Of a stretch of DNA of 64,000 nt, positions 1 through 8,300 are shown piece after piece; position 1 is the stretch's first letter; the number at the start of each line of letters is the position of its first letter. Origin of the DNA: Streptomonospora nanhaiensis (GTDB lineage: Bacteria; Actinomycetota; Actinomycetes; Streptosporangiales; Streptosporangiaceae); NCBI RefSeq assembly GCF_026642255.1, contig NZ_CP113264.1, positions 4,650,001-4,714,000 on the forward strand. The letters run 5' to 3'. The position numbers and the translations under genes were made by a program. A model generated the notes under the pieces. The model saw nothing but the letters and a program-made list of their open reading frames with translations, was not told the origin of the DNA and ran no database searches.

Positions 1-971
1 AGGCGCGAGCTCAGCGCCCTGGCCATCATGTGGGCGCGGTGGAGCATGTCCGCGTCCCCGAAGGGGCTCCAGGAGTCGCGGACACCGTCCGAGCCGACGC
101 CCACGCGGACACCGTGCTCGCGCAGGCGCGCGGCGGGCAGGACCCGGGCCGCGTCGGAGGCGACCGTGGTCAGGGAGATTCCGGCGGCGCCGATCCGGGC
201 GGCCAGCCGGTCGAAGCCGTCACCCGCCTGGGCCACGCAGAAGGCGTGGCTGACGGTGACGGAGCCGCCCATGTCGAGAGCGCGGGTGCGCTCGATGACG
301 GCGTCCATGGTGCGCACGCCCAGGTCGCCGCGGTCGTGCAGGTGGATGTCGACGCCGACGCCGTGGCGGTCCGCGATGTCGAAGACCAGGTCGAGCTGGC
401 CGTCGGGGTCCCCGTCGAAGCCCTCCGGGTCGATGCCGCCGACCAGGTCGGCGAGCCCCGTCCTGACGGCCTCCTCCAGAAGGCTGTCGGTCCCGGGCGA
501 GCGCCGGACACCGTGCTGCGGGAAGGCGACGGTCTGGACGTCCAGGGCGTGCGCCAGGTTGCGCGCCGCCCGCCGGACCCCCTCCAGGCCCTCGAGCCCG
601 TAGACGGGCGCGACGTCGGCGTGCGCGCGCATGGCCCGCGTGCCCCGGGTGACGGCGTGGGCCATGAGCCGCTCCGCGCGGACGCCGACCGGCGTGGGCG
701 AGGTCCGGAAGAGCTCGGCGTCCTGGGCCCCGAACCCGGCGATGCCCTGTGCCGGGCTCCGGGAGTGCCAGGGCTCGCCCCAGGTCGTCTTGTCCGGGTG
801 GATGTGGGCGTCGACCAGGGTCGGCAGGGCGATCAACCCACCGCAGTCGACGACGGCCGTCTCCCCCTCGGCTTCCGCGGCCACATTTCCGTCTACCACG
901 ACCAGGTCGACGGGGTCGCCGCCCAGGGGGCGCAGGTCGCGGAAGACCGTCGTACGGGGCTGTTCGTCCAT
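1..971 (-). CDS. Amidohydrolase, cytosine deaminase-like (3' end outside window)
   Basis: A zinc- or iron-dependent amidohydrolase that probably hydrolyses a cyclic amide or deaminates a heterocycle in the cytosol. I translated it from the ATG at 971, which follows GGAGAGG at good spacing. The product begins MDEQPRTTVFRDL and runs 323 residues to the window edge without a stop. Visible motifs are VDAHIHPDKT near residue 55 (the HxH metal pair), HAD near 118, DIHLHD near 200, SHAFC near 230 and GSDGVRD near 290 (the last Asp region). These follow the order of the CodA/metallo-dependent hydrolase family. The substrate cannot be told from the sequence. No partner gene lies upstream; the next gene is on the other strand. 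Confidence 0.85.
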   Translation of the reverse strand, partial: MDEQPRTTVFRDLRPLGGDPVDLVVVDGNVAAEAEGETAVVDCGGLIALPTLVDAHIHPDKTTWGEPWHSRSPAQGIAGFGAQDAELFRTSPTPVGVRAERLMAHAVTRGTRAMRAHADVAPVYGLEGLEGVRRAARNLAHALDVQTVAFPQHGVRRSPGTDSLLEEAVRTGLADLVGGIDPEGFDGDPDGQLDLVFDIADRHGVGVDIHLHDRGDLGVRTMDAVIERTRALDMGGSVTVSHAFCVAQAGDGFDRLAARIGAAGISLTTVASDAARVLPAARLREHGVRVGVGSDGVRDSWSPFGDADMLHRAHMMARALSSR

Positions 972-1305
972 GGTGGGCCTCTCCACACGGGTGCCGGTAC
1001 GTGCGCCGGGGACCGACCGGCCCCGGACGCGCGGCGAATGCTACGCCTCCGACCGCGCAGCACCGCAGGTGGGGCCGGATGCGGGGCTTCGCCTTGCACG
1101 GGCCGTCCGGGCGGACGGGCTCCTGAGGAGGAGGCGGATGCGCTTCACTGGAGGAGGGCCCGCCGACCACGGTACGGGAAGGGCCTCGTTCCCCACGGCC
1201 GCTCCGGGCACCGGGCGACCGCGGTCGGACGCGAACGAACCGGAGAGGGCCGTCCTACCCCGTACGTCCGACCGGTTGGGGTAGGAGACATGTGGGAGGG
1301 AAGAG
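972..1305. other. Divergent intergenic region
   Basis: This 334-bp gap separates the amidohydrolase from the small plus-strand ORF. It should contain both promoters. I see no clear -10/-35 pair and no convincing ORF. The only structure is the inverted repeat at 1254-1285. Confidence 0.5.
1254..1285. promoter_or_regulatory. 8-bp inverted repeat upstream of the 53-aa ORF
   Basis: CCTACCCC (1254-1261) and GGGGTAGG (1278-1285) are perfect reverse complements with a 16-bp spacer, ending 20 bases before the ATG at 1306. No T-run follows, so an operator is more likely than a terminator. The ligand protein is unknown. Confidence 0.3.
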
Positions 1306-1467
1306 ATGAACGACGCCGGGGAACGCACCGATCCGCATGACACAGACCAGATGCGTGTCCTGCTCGACGCGCTCGCCGCCGCCGACGTCAAGCGGCTGGT
1401 TCGCGCGTCGCGTGAGAACGATGGGGACGAAGTGGAACGGATACGGCGAAGGTACGTGGAGGGCTGA
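1306..1467 (+). CDS. Small hypothetical protein, 53 aa
   Basis: A short charged protein starting MNDAGERTDPHD and ending RRRYVEG. The ATG is preceded by GGGAGGGAAGAG, a strong ribosome site, which is the main reason to believe the gene. Codon third positions are mostly G or C. A predicted helix covers MRVLLDALAAADVKRLVRAS. I do not recognise the family. It sits 90 bp ahead of the 72-aa ORF and the DUF6879 gene and may belong to the same locus. Confidence 0.5.
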   Translation: MNDAGERTDPHDTDQMRVLLDALAAADVKRLVRASRENDGDEVERIRRRYVEG

Positions 1468-1557
1468 GACCAGATGTGACCGAAAGCCCTACGGCGCAAG
1501 GGTTCCGTGTTAGCTTCGAAGGCCTGGGAACGTTCTACTGGGCCCGAACGGAGAGCC

Positions 1558-1776
1558 ATGGAACTGGAACTGCTCGCCGAGGACGACAAGTCGGTGAACA
1601 AGGGCTGCCCCTCCGTCTACCTGAGCGATACGGGGGACTTCGTCGTCCAGGACGCCGGCCTCGACGACGCCGACTTCGCGAAGCTGGTCGATCCCCTGCC
1701 GGGCGAGACCGCGGTCCGCATCTCCCCCGAGATCGTCCTCGCCGCCGTCGAACGCTTCCGGCGGAGGGACGCGTGA
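1558..1776 (+). CDS. Small conserved-looking protein (72 aa) coupled to the DUF6879 gene
   Basis: An acidic 72-residue protein starting MELELLAEDDKSVNKGCP. The ATG at 1558 follows GGAGAGCC. Its stop overlaps the GTG start of the next gene (GTGA at 1773-1776), so translation is probably coupled. From memory, short proteins of this look, with a phrase like GETAVRI near the end, often precede DUF6879 genes in actinomycetes. No function is known to me. It appears intact, unlike the two genes after it. Confidence 0.65.
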   Translation: MELELLAEDDKSVNKGCPSVYLSDTGDFVVQDAGLDDADFAKLVDPLPGETAVRISPEIVLAAVERFRRRDA

Positions 1777-2332
1777 CCTTGGCAGGTGTCCGCTCCCGGC
1801 CTGTGGGCGGGGACGAGTTCGACCGATTCTTCGAGGACTGCCGGTACACGGCGTTCCGGCTGGAGACCCTCCAGGTCTACGACGTGGGCTACGAGAAAGA
1901 GGCGTTCCGCCGATTCCTGAGGACGGGGAGGTCATCACGTCCGAGTCGCACGAGTCCTGGGCGCGCCTCGTCGGCGGAAGCCGACGGTTCAGCCGGGTCC
2001 ACGTGGTCGTCGAACCGCTGACCGACTACCTTCGGTTCGCATCGGTGTGGGGTTACCGCTCCAGCGTGCAAGCGGGCGAGGAGGTCAACATCCTCCCCGT
2101 CACCGAGGACACCTGGCCCGAGGGCATCCCGCGGCACGACTACTGGCTCTTCGACTCCGAGCGGCTGGTGCGCATGAACTACGCCCCGGACGGCACCATG
2201 CTCACCCCCGAACTGGTCTGCGACCCGCAGGAGATCGTCCGGGCCAACGCGGTACGCGACCGGGCCCTGCACCGGGCTGTCCCCTTTCCCGAGTACGAGA
2301 AGCGTTTCGACGCCGACATGCATCCCCTGTGA
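1773..2332 (+). pseudogene. DUF6879-family gene broken by a one-base frameshift
   Basis: The 5' part in the frame of GTG 1773 encodes DEFDRFFEDCRYTAFRLETL and continues to RRFL. The 3' part reads in the frame one base back: DGEVITSESHESWARL, then EPLTDYLRF, PRHDYWLFDSERLVRMNY and PFPEYEKRF to the stop at 2330-2332. Together these match the usual layout of the DUF6879 family. The two halves are joined by one missing base near 1918-1921, where CTGAGGAC would need to read CTGGAGGAC. The span of 560 bases is not a multiple of three. It is either a real frameshift mutation or a sequencing error. Family function is unknown; such genes often sit beside regulators or ATPases. Confidence 0.75.
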
Positions 2333-3743
2333 CCGACATCGACAACCACCGGACCGCGAACACCGTGCACGGCAGCCCCGGTACATCGGTGCAAGCGGGT
2401 CTCGTGCACGGCGGCATCCATATCGTCTCCGGGTCCGCCAGATCCGTTCGGGTCCCGCGACAACTACCGCCGGCCGCCACCGCGTTCGTGGACCGCACCA
2501 CTCATCTTCAACACCTGGACGCGCCGGCAGCCGAAGCCGGGACCGGGGTTCCGGTCGCGGTGCTCGTCGGCCCACCGGGTGTGGGCAAGACCGCTCTGGC
2601 CGTCCACTGGGCGCACCGGGCGCGCGACCGGTTCCCCGACGGGGACCTCTACGCCGGTGTCCACGGGCACGGACCCGGCCCACGCGCCGAAGCCGGCCAG
2701 ATCCTCGACACCGTCCTGCGTGCTCTCGGCGTCCCACCGGACCGCATCCCCTTGGACCTCGACGGCCGTGCGGCCCTGTACAGGTCCGAGCTCGACGGCA
2801 AGCGGATCCTGGTCGTCGTCGACGACGTGCTCGACCCCGCGCAGGTACGCCCCCTCCTGCCGGCGTCACCCGGTTGCATGGTCGTGGTGACCAGCCGCAG
2901 CGCGCCGGCCGGGCTCGTCGCGCGCGAAGGGGCCCGGCGTCTCGCGCTGGGCGTCCTTCCCGTGGCCGATTCGGTGAACCTGCTACGCAACACGGTCGGG
3001 GTCCGGGTTGACTCGGAACCGCGCGCGGCACACGAACTGGCCGAGCACTGCGCACGCCTCCCCCTCGCTCTCCGAGTGGCCGCCGAACGCCTCATCGCCC
3101 GGCCGGACGCGAGCTTCCCGGGCTCGACTCTGTCCGTGACGCGCTGGATTGGTTCGAGACCGAGCGTACGAACCTGGTCGCCGTTGTGGGTGCCGCTCTG
3201 GAGCACGGCCACCACGGCACCGCCTGGAGACTGCCCGCGACCGTTTACGGTCTGTTCGAGCTGCGCCGGTACTGGCACGAGTGGCGTGACCTCCACACCC
3301 TCGGTCTGCGGGCGGCCGAGAGCGCGGGCGACGCCTTCGGAACGGCTCGCAACCACCTGGGGACGGGCGACGCCCAATGGCTGCTGGGCGACCTGGACGC
3401 GGCCGTGCGCCACTACCGGGCTGCCCTGGCCTCCAACCGCGAGGCCGGTGACCCGTGGGTGGAGGGGTTCGCTCTGCGCCAACTCGGTGTGGTGGCCTGG
3501 CAACGCGGCGAGCGCGGCGGCGCCGTGGAGACCGTCGAACGGGCCATCGGGGTCTTTCACGAGGCGGGAGAGCGGCGGGGGGAGGCCATGGGGCTGCTCA
3601 GCCTGGCCGACTTCCGCGCGGACCTCGGCGGGTTCGACACCGCACTCGGGCTGGGAGCCGCCCTGGACTACCTGCGCGACCACGGCGACCCCCGTGCCGA
3701 AGATGTGGAGGCGCGGCTGCTCCGGCTGGCCGCCGACGGCTGA
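2329..3743 (+). pseudogene. NB-ARC/TPR (AfsR-like STAND) gene with internal deletion and frameshift
   Basis: The 5' part starts at GTG 2329, overlapping the DUF6879 stop (GTGA). It has an RHIM-like motif at residues 11-32, the P-loop GPPGVGKTA near 85, Walker B RILVVVDDV near 165, TSR near 190, and the LPLAL motif near 245. That is a complete NB-ARC core. After ARPDASFPG (about 3120) the reading frame is lost. The frame one base back continues with DALDWFETERTNLV and TPR-like helices to 3743. In intact relatives about 170-190 residues, including the winged helix, lie between these blocks, so roughly 0.5 kb seems to be missing. The protein cannot be made whole. A truncated NTPase could still be translated until the first frame runs off into 4.0 kb. 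Confidence 0.8.
2359..2424 (+). other. RHIM-like amyloid motif in the NB-ARC protein (residues 11-32)
   Basis: Key positions counted from the first Asn are N1, V3, G8, V11, A13, V16, G18, G19, I20 and H21. It aligns without gaps with the motifs at 14509-14574 and 14726-14791. Placement at the extreme N-terminus, before the NTPase, is the position used by amyloid signalling motifs in bacterial NLR-like proteins. Confidence 0.6.
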
Positions 3744-3764
3744 GGCGTGCGCGCCGGCGGGTGC

Positions 3765-4238
3765 TCAGGCCTCGACGTGGGCCGCGAGGTTGGCCAGGGA
3801 CGAGGCCAGACCGTCCTCGTGGTCGGCCTGCGAGATGCCCCGGGGCACGTCGGTCGCCTCGACGGTCACCTCGGTGCCGTCCTCCGTCTCGGCCAGCCGC
3901 CAGGTCATCGTCATCGTCCCGGCGAACGCGGGGTCCTCGGACTCGAAGGCGACGCGCTGCACGATCCGCTCCCCCGGGACCAGCTCGGCGAAGCCGACGT
4001 CGGTGACGTCGCTGGCATCGGAGGTCTTGCCGTGTCCGGCGGCCGGGTCGAGGTAGGTCAGCACCATGCGGAAACCTCCGCCGGCCCACGGCTCGAAGCG
4101 TTCCATCCGGCCGGTCATCCCCTCCGGCGGCAGCCATGCCTCGAGGGAGCCCGGATCGGTCATGGCGCGGTAGACCGCGGCGGCGGACGCCCGCACCGTC
4201 CTGGTCCCCCGGTCGGTACGCGGTTCCTCGCCGCCCAT
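3765..4238 (-). CDS. SRPBCC (AHSA1-type) ligand-binding domain protein
   Basis: A single-domain START/Bet v1-like protein of about 157 residues. Typical AHSA1 features are VRASAAAVYRAMTDPGSLEAWLPPE at the start, then FEPWAGGGFRM, the loop FAELVPGERIV and the C-terminal helix HEDGLASSLANLAAHVEA. Members bind hydrophobic ligands or act with ArsR-type regulators; no ArsR gene is next to it here. I place the start at ATG 4238 because GGAAGGA lies upstream; a GTG at 4274 is also open but lacks a ribosome site. It ends 21 bp after the broken NB-ARC gene, on the opposite strand. The ligand is unknown. Confidence 0.8.
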   Translation of the reverse strand: MGGEEPRTDRGTRTVRASAAAVYRAMTDPGSLEAWLPPEGMTGRMERFEPWAGGGFRMVLTYLDPAAGHGKTSDASDVTDVGFAELVPGERIVQRVAFESEDPAFAGTMTMTWRLAETEDGTEVTVEATDVPRGISQADHEDGLASSLANLAAHVEA

Positions 4239-4335
4239 GCCCACGGTCCTTCCGCTCGGGTGCTCCTTACCCACGAACCTAGCGGACGCGGTCCCCCGGC
4301 GCGGCGCGGGGACACGGTGCCGCGCCCCCGTGCGA

Positions 4336-4377
4336 ACGGCCCGCCCGCCCTCGGGCGAACCGGGGCGGACGGGCCGT
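4336..4377 (-). terminator. Hairpin after thyX
   Basis: A 15-bp stem with one mismatch, 4336-4350 with 4363-4377, and a 12-base loop. It lies 45 bases past the thyX stop. There is no T-run, as is common in actinomycetes. Confidence 0.5.
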
Positions 4378-4421
4378 GTGCCGGCGCGGGACCGGACCGG
4401 CCGGTCGCGCGCGGAAGGGGG

Positions 4422-5219
4422 TCAGACCTTGCGCCACCGCGGCACCCACGCGCCGTCCTCGACCTCGTAGTCGCCGAAGAGGGCGGGGGCCTCCTTCCTG
4501 AGGGTCTCGCCGATCAGGTTGAAGAGCAGGCGGATCTCCTCCTCGGCGCCCGGGGCGGTGCGCGCCTCCAGGGTGTGGCGCAGGGTGCGCACGTTCGCGG
4601 TCCACACCAGGCCGGTGGCGACGCCCTCGGGGGCGAAGCGGCGCATGAAGGACGTCTTGTGCTTCTTCTCCGCGAACTTGACGCCGTCGTCGTCCAGGCC
4701 GAAGTGGTCGGCCATCCAGAGCTGGAACTCCTCCATCTGCTGGAGCATGGCCGTGGCCCGCTCCATCAGCTCCGGGTCCTCCTCCGCCCAGTCCGGGAAC
4801 CAGAACGGCAGGTCGCTCAGGCGCACGAAGCGCAGCGACTCCTGCGAGACGGCGACGCCGGGACGGTGCCGGATCAGCTCGTGGGTGAGCACCCGGGACA
4901 CGTTGTGCAGGACGAAGCTGAAGCTGACGTGCTCCAGGACCGAGCCGTGCAGGCTGGCCAGGATGTTGCCGAGGTACTGGTCCTGGTCGGTGCGCACGCG
5001 CGTGACGTTCGGGTTGAGGCCCGGCTCCCAGGAGCGGTAGCACAGGCGCCCGGCGAACTCGGCGAGGTTCTGCGGATCGTTGAGGTGCGCGTCGAGCTCG
5101 CCGCGGTCGAACCGCTCGATCCACGCCTCACCGCCGACCTCCTTGAGGTAGTCGGTGATCGCGTCGTAGTCGACCTGCGGACGCGCGACCAGACGAACCT
5201 GCGGCTCGACCCTCTTCAC
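4422..5219 (-). CDS. thyX: FAD-dependent thymidylate synthase ThyX
   Basis: Makes dTMP from dUMP using methylene-tetrahydrofolate, FAD and NADPH in the cytosol. The 265-residue protein shows the ThyX fold throughout: FAGRLCYRSWEP near 60, VLEHVSFSFVLHNVSRVLTHELIRHR near 95-120, then SQESLRFVRL, and the C-terminal ANVRTLRHTLEARTAPGAEEEIR. I chose GTG 5219 because GGGAGG lies 6-7 bases upstream. The signature is unusual: the family normally has RHR, seven residues, then Ser; here there are eight residues (PGVAVSQE) before the Ser of ESLR. I know of related actinobacterial sequences with this form, so it is probably functional. It is monocistronic. Confidence 0.95.
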   Translation of the reverse strand: MKRVEPQVRLVARPQVDYDAITDYLKEVGGEAWIERFDRGELDAHLNDPQNLAEFAGRLCYRSWEPGLNPNVTRVRTDQDQYLGNILASLHGSVLEHVSFSFVLHNVSRVLTHELIRHRPGVAVSQESLRFVRLSDLPFWFPDWAEEDPELMERATAMLQQMEEFQLWMADHFGLDDDGVKFAEKKHKTSFMRRFAPEGVATGLVWTANVRTLRHTLEARTAPGAEEEIRLLFNLIGETLRKEAPALFGDYEVEDGAWVPRWRKV

Positions 5220-5354
5220 AGCACTGCCTCCCGTTCGGTGGGCCCCGCCTCCGGGCACGCGTGAACACCGTGACCAGGGGTTCCGGGGGCACGGGGGCGT
5301 GTGTGGGGGCGGGGCCGATTAGCCTCACCCGAGGGTACACGTCCGGGGACGGGA

Positions 5355-5392
5355 GAGGGCCGGGTGTCCTCCTGGGAGGACACCCGGCCCTC
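5355..5392 (-). terminator. Strong hairpin after the 46-aa membrane protein gene
   Basis: Perfect 18-bp arms, 5355-5372 and 5375-5392, two bases apart, 66 bases beyond the stop at 5459. It probably terminates the minus-strand transcript, or both strands. Confidence 0.65.
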
Positions 5393-5458
5393 GGACCGGT
5401 ATCGGTGGTGTCGGCGTGGTGGAGGTTTCCCGCTCGGCGGCGGGCCTGCCTTCACCGG

Positions 5459-5599
5459 CTAGAGGCCGTAGAAGGTACCGGGGGCCAGAACCAGCCCGAC
5501 GACGATGGAGATGATGCCCCAGAGGAGCTGTCCCCGCAGCACTCCGAGAACACCGGCGACGATGAGGATGATTCCGAGGATCGTTAGCAAAATACCCAT
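5459..5599 (-). CDS. 46-aa two-helix membrane protein (DUF6131-like)
   Basis: A tiny hydrophobic protein: MGILLTILGIILIVAGVLG, a short RGQ turn, then LLWGIISIVVGLVLAP and GTFYGL. This gives two membrane helices with a positively charged turn. Very similar small proteins are common in Streptomyces and relatives (DUF6131 or GPGG-type small membrane proteins); none has a known role. The 5' region from 5600 to 5660 is unusually AT-rich for this genome and probably contains its promoter. It is followed by a strong hairpin. Confidence 0.7.
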   Translation of the reverse strand: MGILLTILGIILIVAGVLGVLRGQLLWGIISIVVGLVLAPGTFYGL

Positions 5600-5681
5600 A
5601 CACAACCACTGTCCTATAACGAAATCATCAAACAGCGTGCGGTGATTTGTTTTGCTTTGGTGGCATCGGTGCAGGTGAGGA

Positions 5682-5713
5682 GGCCCGCACGTGGCACAGG
5701 CCACGCGCGGGCC
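5682..5713 (-). terminator. Hairpin after trpEG
   Basis: Arms GGCCCGCACGTGGC (5682-5695) and GCCACGCGCGGGCC (5700-5713) pair with one A-C mismatch and an ACAG loop, 27 bases after the trpEG stop. Confidence 0.6.
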
Positions 5714-5739
5714 CGGATCCGCCGTCCCCTCCGGAGGCG

Positions 5740-7974
5740 TCAGTCCCGCGCCAGGCGCAGTGCCCGCGCCACGATCCCCTCCCCGACGCTCGCGGTCAGG
5801 ATCGACTCGGGGTGGAACTGGACGGCGTACCGGCGCGTCGCCGGGTCCTCGATCGCCATCACGACCTCCTCCCCGTCCGCGCCGTCTTCCAGGACGGCGG
5901 TGACCTCGAAGCCCTTCACCAGGTCGGGAAGGGTGTAGGTGGAGTGGTAGCGGGCCGCGGGGAAGGCCTCCTCCTCGCTCAGCCCGCTGAGGAGCCGCCC
6001 GCCGGACACCCTGACGCGGCCCGGCTTGCCGTGCACCGGATCGGCCAGGGTGCGCAGCTCCCCGCCGGCGTGCTCCACCATGCCCTGGAGGCCCAGGCAG
6101 ACCCCGAACACCGGCAGGTTCCGGGCGGCGAGGGCGTCCAGCAGGGCGGACATCCCGAAGTCCTCCGGAAGGCCGGGGCCGGGCGAGATCACCACCAGGT
6201 CGGGGGCGAGCCGGTCCAGGAGCGACGGGTCGAACCCGTAGCGGACGGTCGTGACCTCGGCCCCGTGCCTGCGCACGTAGTCGGCGAGGGTGTTGACGAA
6301 GGAGTCCTCGTGGTCGACGAGCAGGACCCTCATCCCCTCGCCGGACAGGTCCGCCGCGGGGGCCGCGACCGGTTCCGGGACCGCGGGCGCCCCCTCGGCG
6401 GTGAGGACCTCCCGGCGTGCGGCCTCCTCTCCCAGGGCGAGGGTCTCCAGCAGTGCGCGCGCCTTGAGGAAGGTCTCGCGCTCCTCCGCCTCGGGGTCGG
6501 AGTCGTAGAGGAGGGTGGCGCCCACCCGCACGGCGGCCACGCCGTCACGGATGTGGGCGGTGCGCAGGGTGAGGCCGGTGTTCATGGAGCCGTCGAAGTT
6601 GACGACGCCGACGGCGCCTCCGTACCAGCGGCGGGGGCTGGACTCGTTCTGCTCGATGAACCGCATGGCCCAGGTCTTGGGGGCGCCGGTGACGGTGACC
6701 GCCCACATGTGGGTCAGGAAGGCGTCCAGCGCGTCGAAGTCGCGGCGGAGGGTGCCCTCGATGTGGTCCACGGTGTGGATGAGGCGGGAGTACATCTCGA
6801 TCTGACGGCGGCCGATCACCCGGACGCTGCCGGGCTCGCACACGCGCGACTTGTCGTTGCGGTCCACGTCGGTGCACATGGTCAGCTCGGACTTCTCCTT
6901 GACGGAGGACAGCAGCTCCTGGATGTTCTCGGCGTCCCCGAGGGCGTCCTCCCCGCGCCGGATGGTGCCGGAGATCGGGCAGGTCTCCACGCGCTGGCCG
7001 GTCCCCGGCTCACCGGTGACCCGCACGAACATCTCCGGGGAGGCGCCGACCAGGTACTCGCCCTCCCCCAGGTTGAAGAAGAACTCGTAGGGCGCGGGGT
7101 TGCGCTCGCGCAGCAGCTCGTAGAAGCGCGCGGGCGAGGAGCAGCGGGCGTAGGTGCGGTGGCCCGGGACGACCTCGAACAGGTCGCCCCGGCGGAACTT
7201 CTCCTTGGCCCGGGCGACGACCTTGGCGTAGGAGCCCGGTTCGGGCCCCTCGGGAACCTCCGAGGCGACCACGGGCGGGGTCGGCTCGGTCTCGCGCGGC
7301 AGGCCCTCGGTGGTGGCCTCGGGGCGGTCCCCCTCGGCGGGGACGGTGAACTCGTAGGTGTAGCGCACGCAGGTCTCGCGCTTGCGGTCGCGGACGATGA
7401 CGGCGTCGGGCAGGTGCAGGACCAGGTCGCGGTCGTCCGGGTCGCGCTCGATGTGCTGTTCGATCGGCTCGAACTGGAAGGACAGGTCGTAGCCGAACGC
7501 CCCGTACAGGCCCAGGTTGGCGTCCTCTGGGCTGCGCAGGGAGGCGATGACGGCCCGCAGCGCGGTGAAGACGCTGGGGCGCCGGCTGCGCTCCTCCTCG
7601 GTGAAGAACGCGTCGGGGTCGGGTTCGGGGACGACGACGCAGACCTGGTCGCGGTCGCGCCCGTCGGTGGCGCCGACGGTGCCCAGCGCCCGGGCCAGCA
7701 CCGGCAGGAGCACGCGTCCGCGGTCGTTGAGGGCGGTGGCGGTGACGCGGCGTCCGCGGGTGGTGATCTCCAGGCACGGGTCCACGTACCCCAGGTGCCA
7801 GCGGTCGTAGCGGCCCGGGTACTCCATCCCGGAGGAGAGGACGCCCCCGCGCCGGTACTCGACCGACCGGACGAGGTCGGTGAGGACCTCCGGGTCGCAG
7901 GGGGTGGCGCTGCGGTGGACGGTCACGCCGCCCGGGGTGCTGTACGTGGTGGTCTGTGTGGCGCTGGCGTTCAC
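5740..7974 (-). CDS. trpE: Fused anthranilate synthase TrpE-TrpG
   Basis: Converts chorismate and glutamine to anthranilate, the first step of tryptophan synthesis. One chain of 744 residues carries both subunits. Residues 1-520 are the chorismate-binding TrpE part, with DLFEVVPGHR, PAPYEFFFNLGEGEYLVGASPE, CPISGTIRRG, MCTDVDRNDKSRVC, and TVTGAPKTWAM. Residues from about 548 are a class I glutamine amidotransferase: MRVLLVDHEDSFVNTLADY, VISPGPG, the nucleophile in GVCLGLQGM, and QFHPES near the end. The fusion resembles actinobacterial and rhizobial TrpEG; phenazine PhzE is similar but this context has a trp leader, which favours primary tryptophan synthesis. Expression is probably controlled by the attenuator at 8030-8134. 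It appears monocistronic. Confidence 0.95.
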   Translation of the reverse strand: MNASATQTTTYSTPGGVTVHRSATPCDPEVLTDLVRSVEYRRGGVLSSGMEYPGRYDRWHLGYVDPCLEITTRGRRVTATALNDRGRVLLPVLARALGTVGATDGRDRDQVCVVVPEPDPDAFFTEEERSRRPSVFTALRAVIASLRSPEDANLGLYGAFGYDLSFQFEPIEQHIERDPDDRDLVLHLPDAVIVRDRKRETCVRYTYEFTVPAEGDRPEATTEGLPRETEPTPPVVASEVPEGPEPGSYAKVVARAKEKFRRGDLFEVVPGHRTYARCSSPARFYELLRERNPAPYEFFFNLGEGEYLVGASPEMFVRVTGEPGTGQRVETCPISGTIRRGEDALGDAENIQELLSSVKEKSELTMCTDVDRNDKSRVCEPGSVRVIGRRQIEMYSRLIHTVDHIEGTLRRDFDALDAFLTHMWAVTVTGAPKTWAMRFIEQNESSPRRWYGGAVGVVNFDGSMNTGLTLRTAHIRDGVAAVRVGATLLYDSDPEAEERETFLKARALLETLALGEEAARREVLTAEGAPAVPEPVAAPAADLSGEGMRVLLVDHEDSFVNTLADYVRRHGAEVTTVRYGFDPSLLDRLAPDLVVISPGPGLPEDFGMSALLDALAARNLPVFGVCLGLQGMVEHAGGELRTLADPVHGKPGRVRVSGGRLLSGLSEEEAFPAARYHSTYTLPDLVKGFEVTAVLEDGADGEEVVMAIEDPATRRYAVQFHPESILTASVGEGIVARALRLARD

Positions 7975-8029
7975 GGCCGGTCCTTTTGCGCAGTGTGCGG
8001 ACGGGATGACCGCACCGGCCGGGGCCGTG

Positions 8030-8102
8030 AAAACACGAACGACCGCCGGTCCGGGGCGGTCGCTGGGGTATGCGAAATCGGAGCACCGCCTAGAGGCGGC
8101 GC
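8030..8102 (-). promoter_or_regulatory. trp attenuator: terminator and antiterminator hairpins
   Basis: On the minus strand four segments can be read. Segment 1 GCGCCGCC (8095-8102) pairs with segment 2 GGCGGTGC (8083-8090). Segment 3 GACCGCC (8055-8061) pairs with segment 4 GGCGGTC (8041-8047), and a T-rich tail GTTCGTGTTTT follows: the terminator. Segment 2 can instead pair with segment 3 (GGCGGT with ACCGCC, 6 bp): the antiterminator. Segment 1 overlaps the end of the leader peptide just after its Trp codons. This is the classical ribosome-mediated attenuation layout. The coding start lies 56 bases beyond the T-rich tail. Confidence 0.8.
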
Positions 8103-8134
8103 CACCACTGGGCTCGGGGCGAGGTGGTTCGCAT
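8090..8134 (-). CDS. trpL: trp leader peptide TrpL
   Basis: A 14-codon ORF, MRTTSPRAQWWRRL, with two adjacent Trp codons (complement of 8102-8107) followed by Arg-Arg. It ends at TAG just inside the first attenuator hairpin. Stalling at the Trp codons would cover segment 1 and let the antiterminator form. It lies about 115 bases upstream of trpEG, as trp leaders do in other actinomycetes. Confidence 0.85.
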   Translation of the reverse strand: MRTTSPRAQWWRRL

Positions 8135-8300
8135 GGGCCCGAGTGTAGCGGGTGCGAGGGGGCTCGGGGAGTCCGACGGGGAAGTCGGCGCCCGTGTCCC
8201 GCAGGAGGAGTGCGGAACGCTGGACGAGCCGGTCGGTCGGGGAGCGCAGGACTGTGCTAAGCTTCGGAACCCACTGTGCCTTTCCGAGCAAAAACATAGT

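Noticed and set aside
2047..4056. Single intact 669-aa protein from the NB-ARC frame
   Set aside because: After about 3120 the frame yields Pro/Thr/Ser/Arg-rich sequence, while the TPR helices continue in another frame. The intact reading is an artefact of the frameshift.
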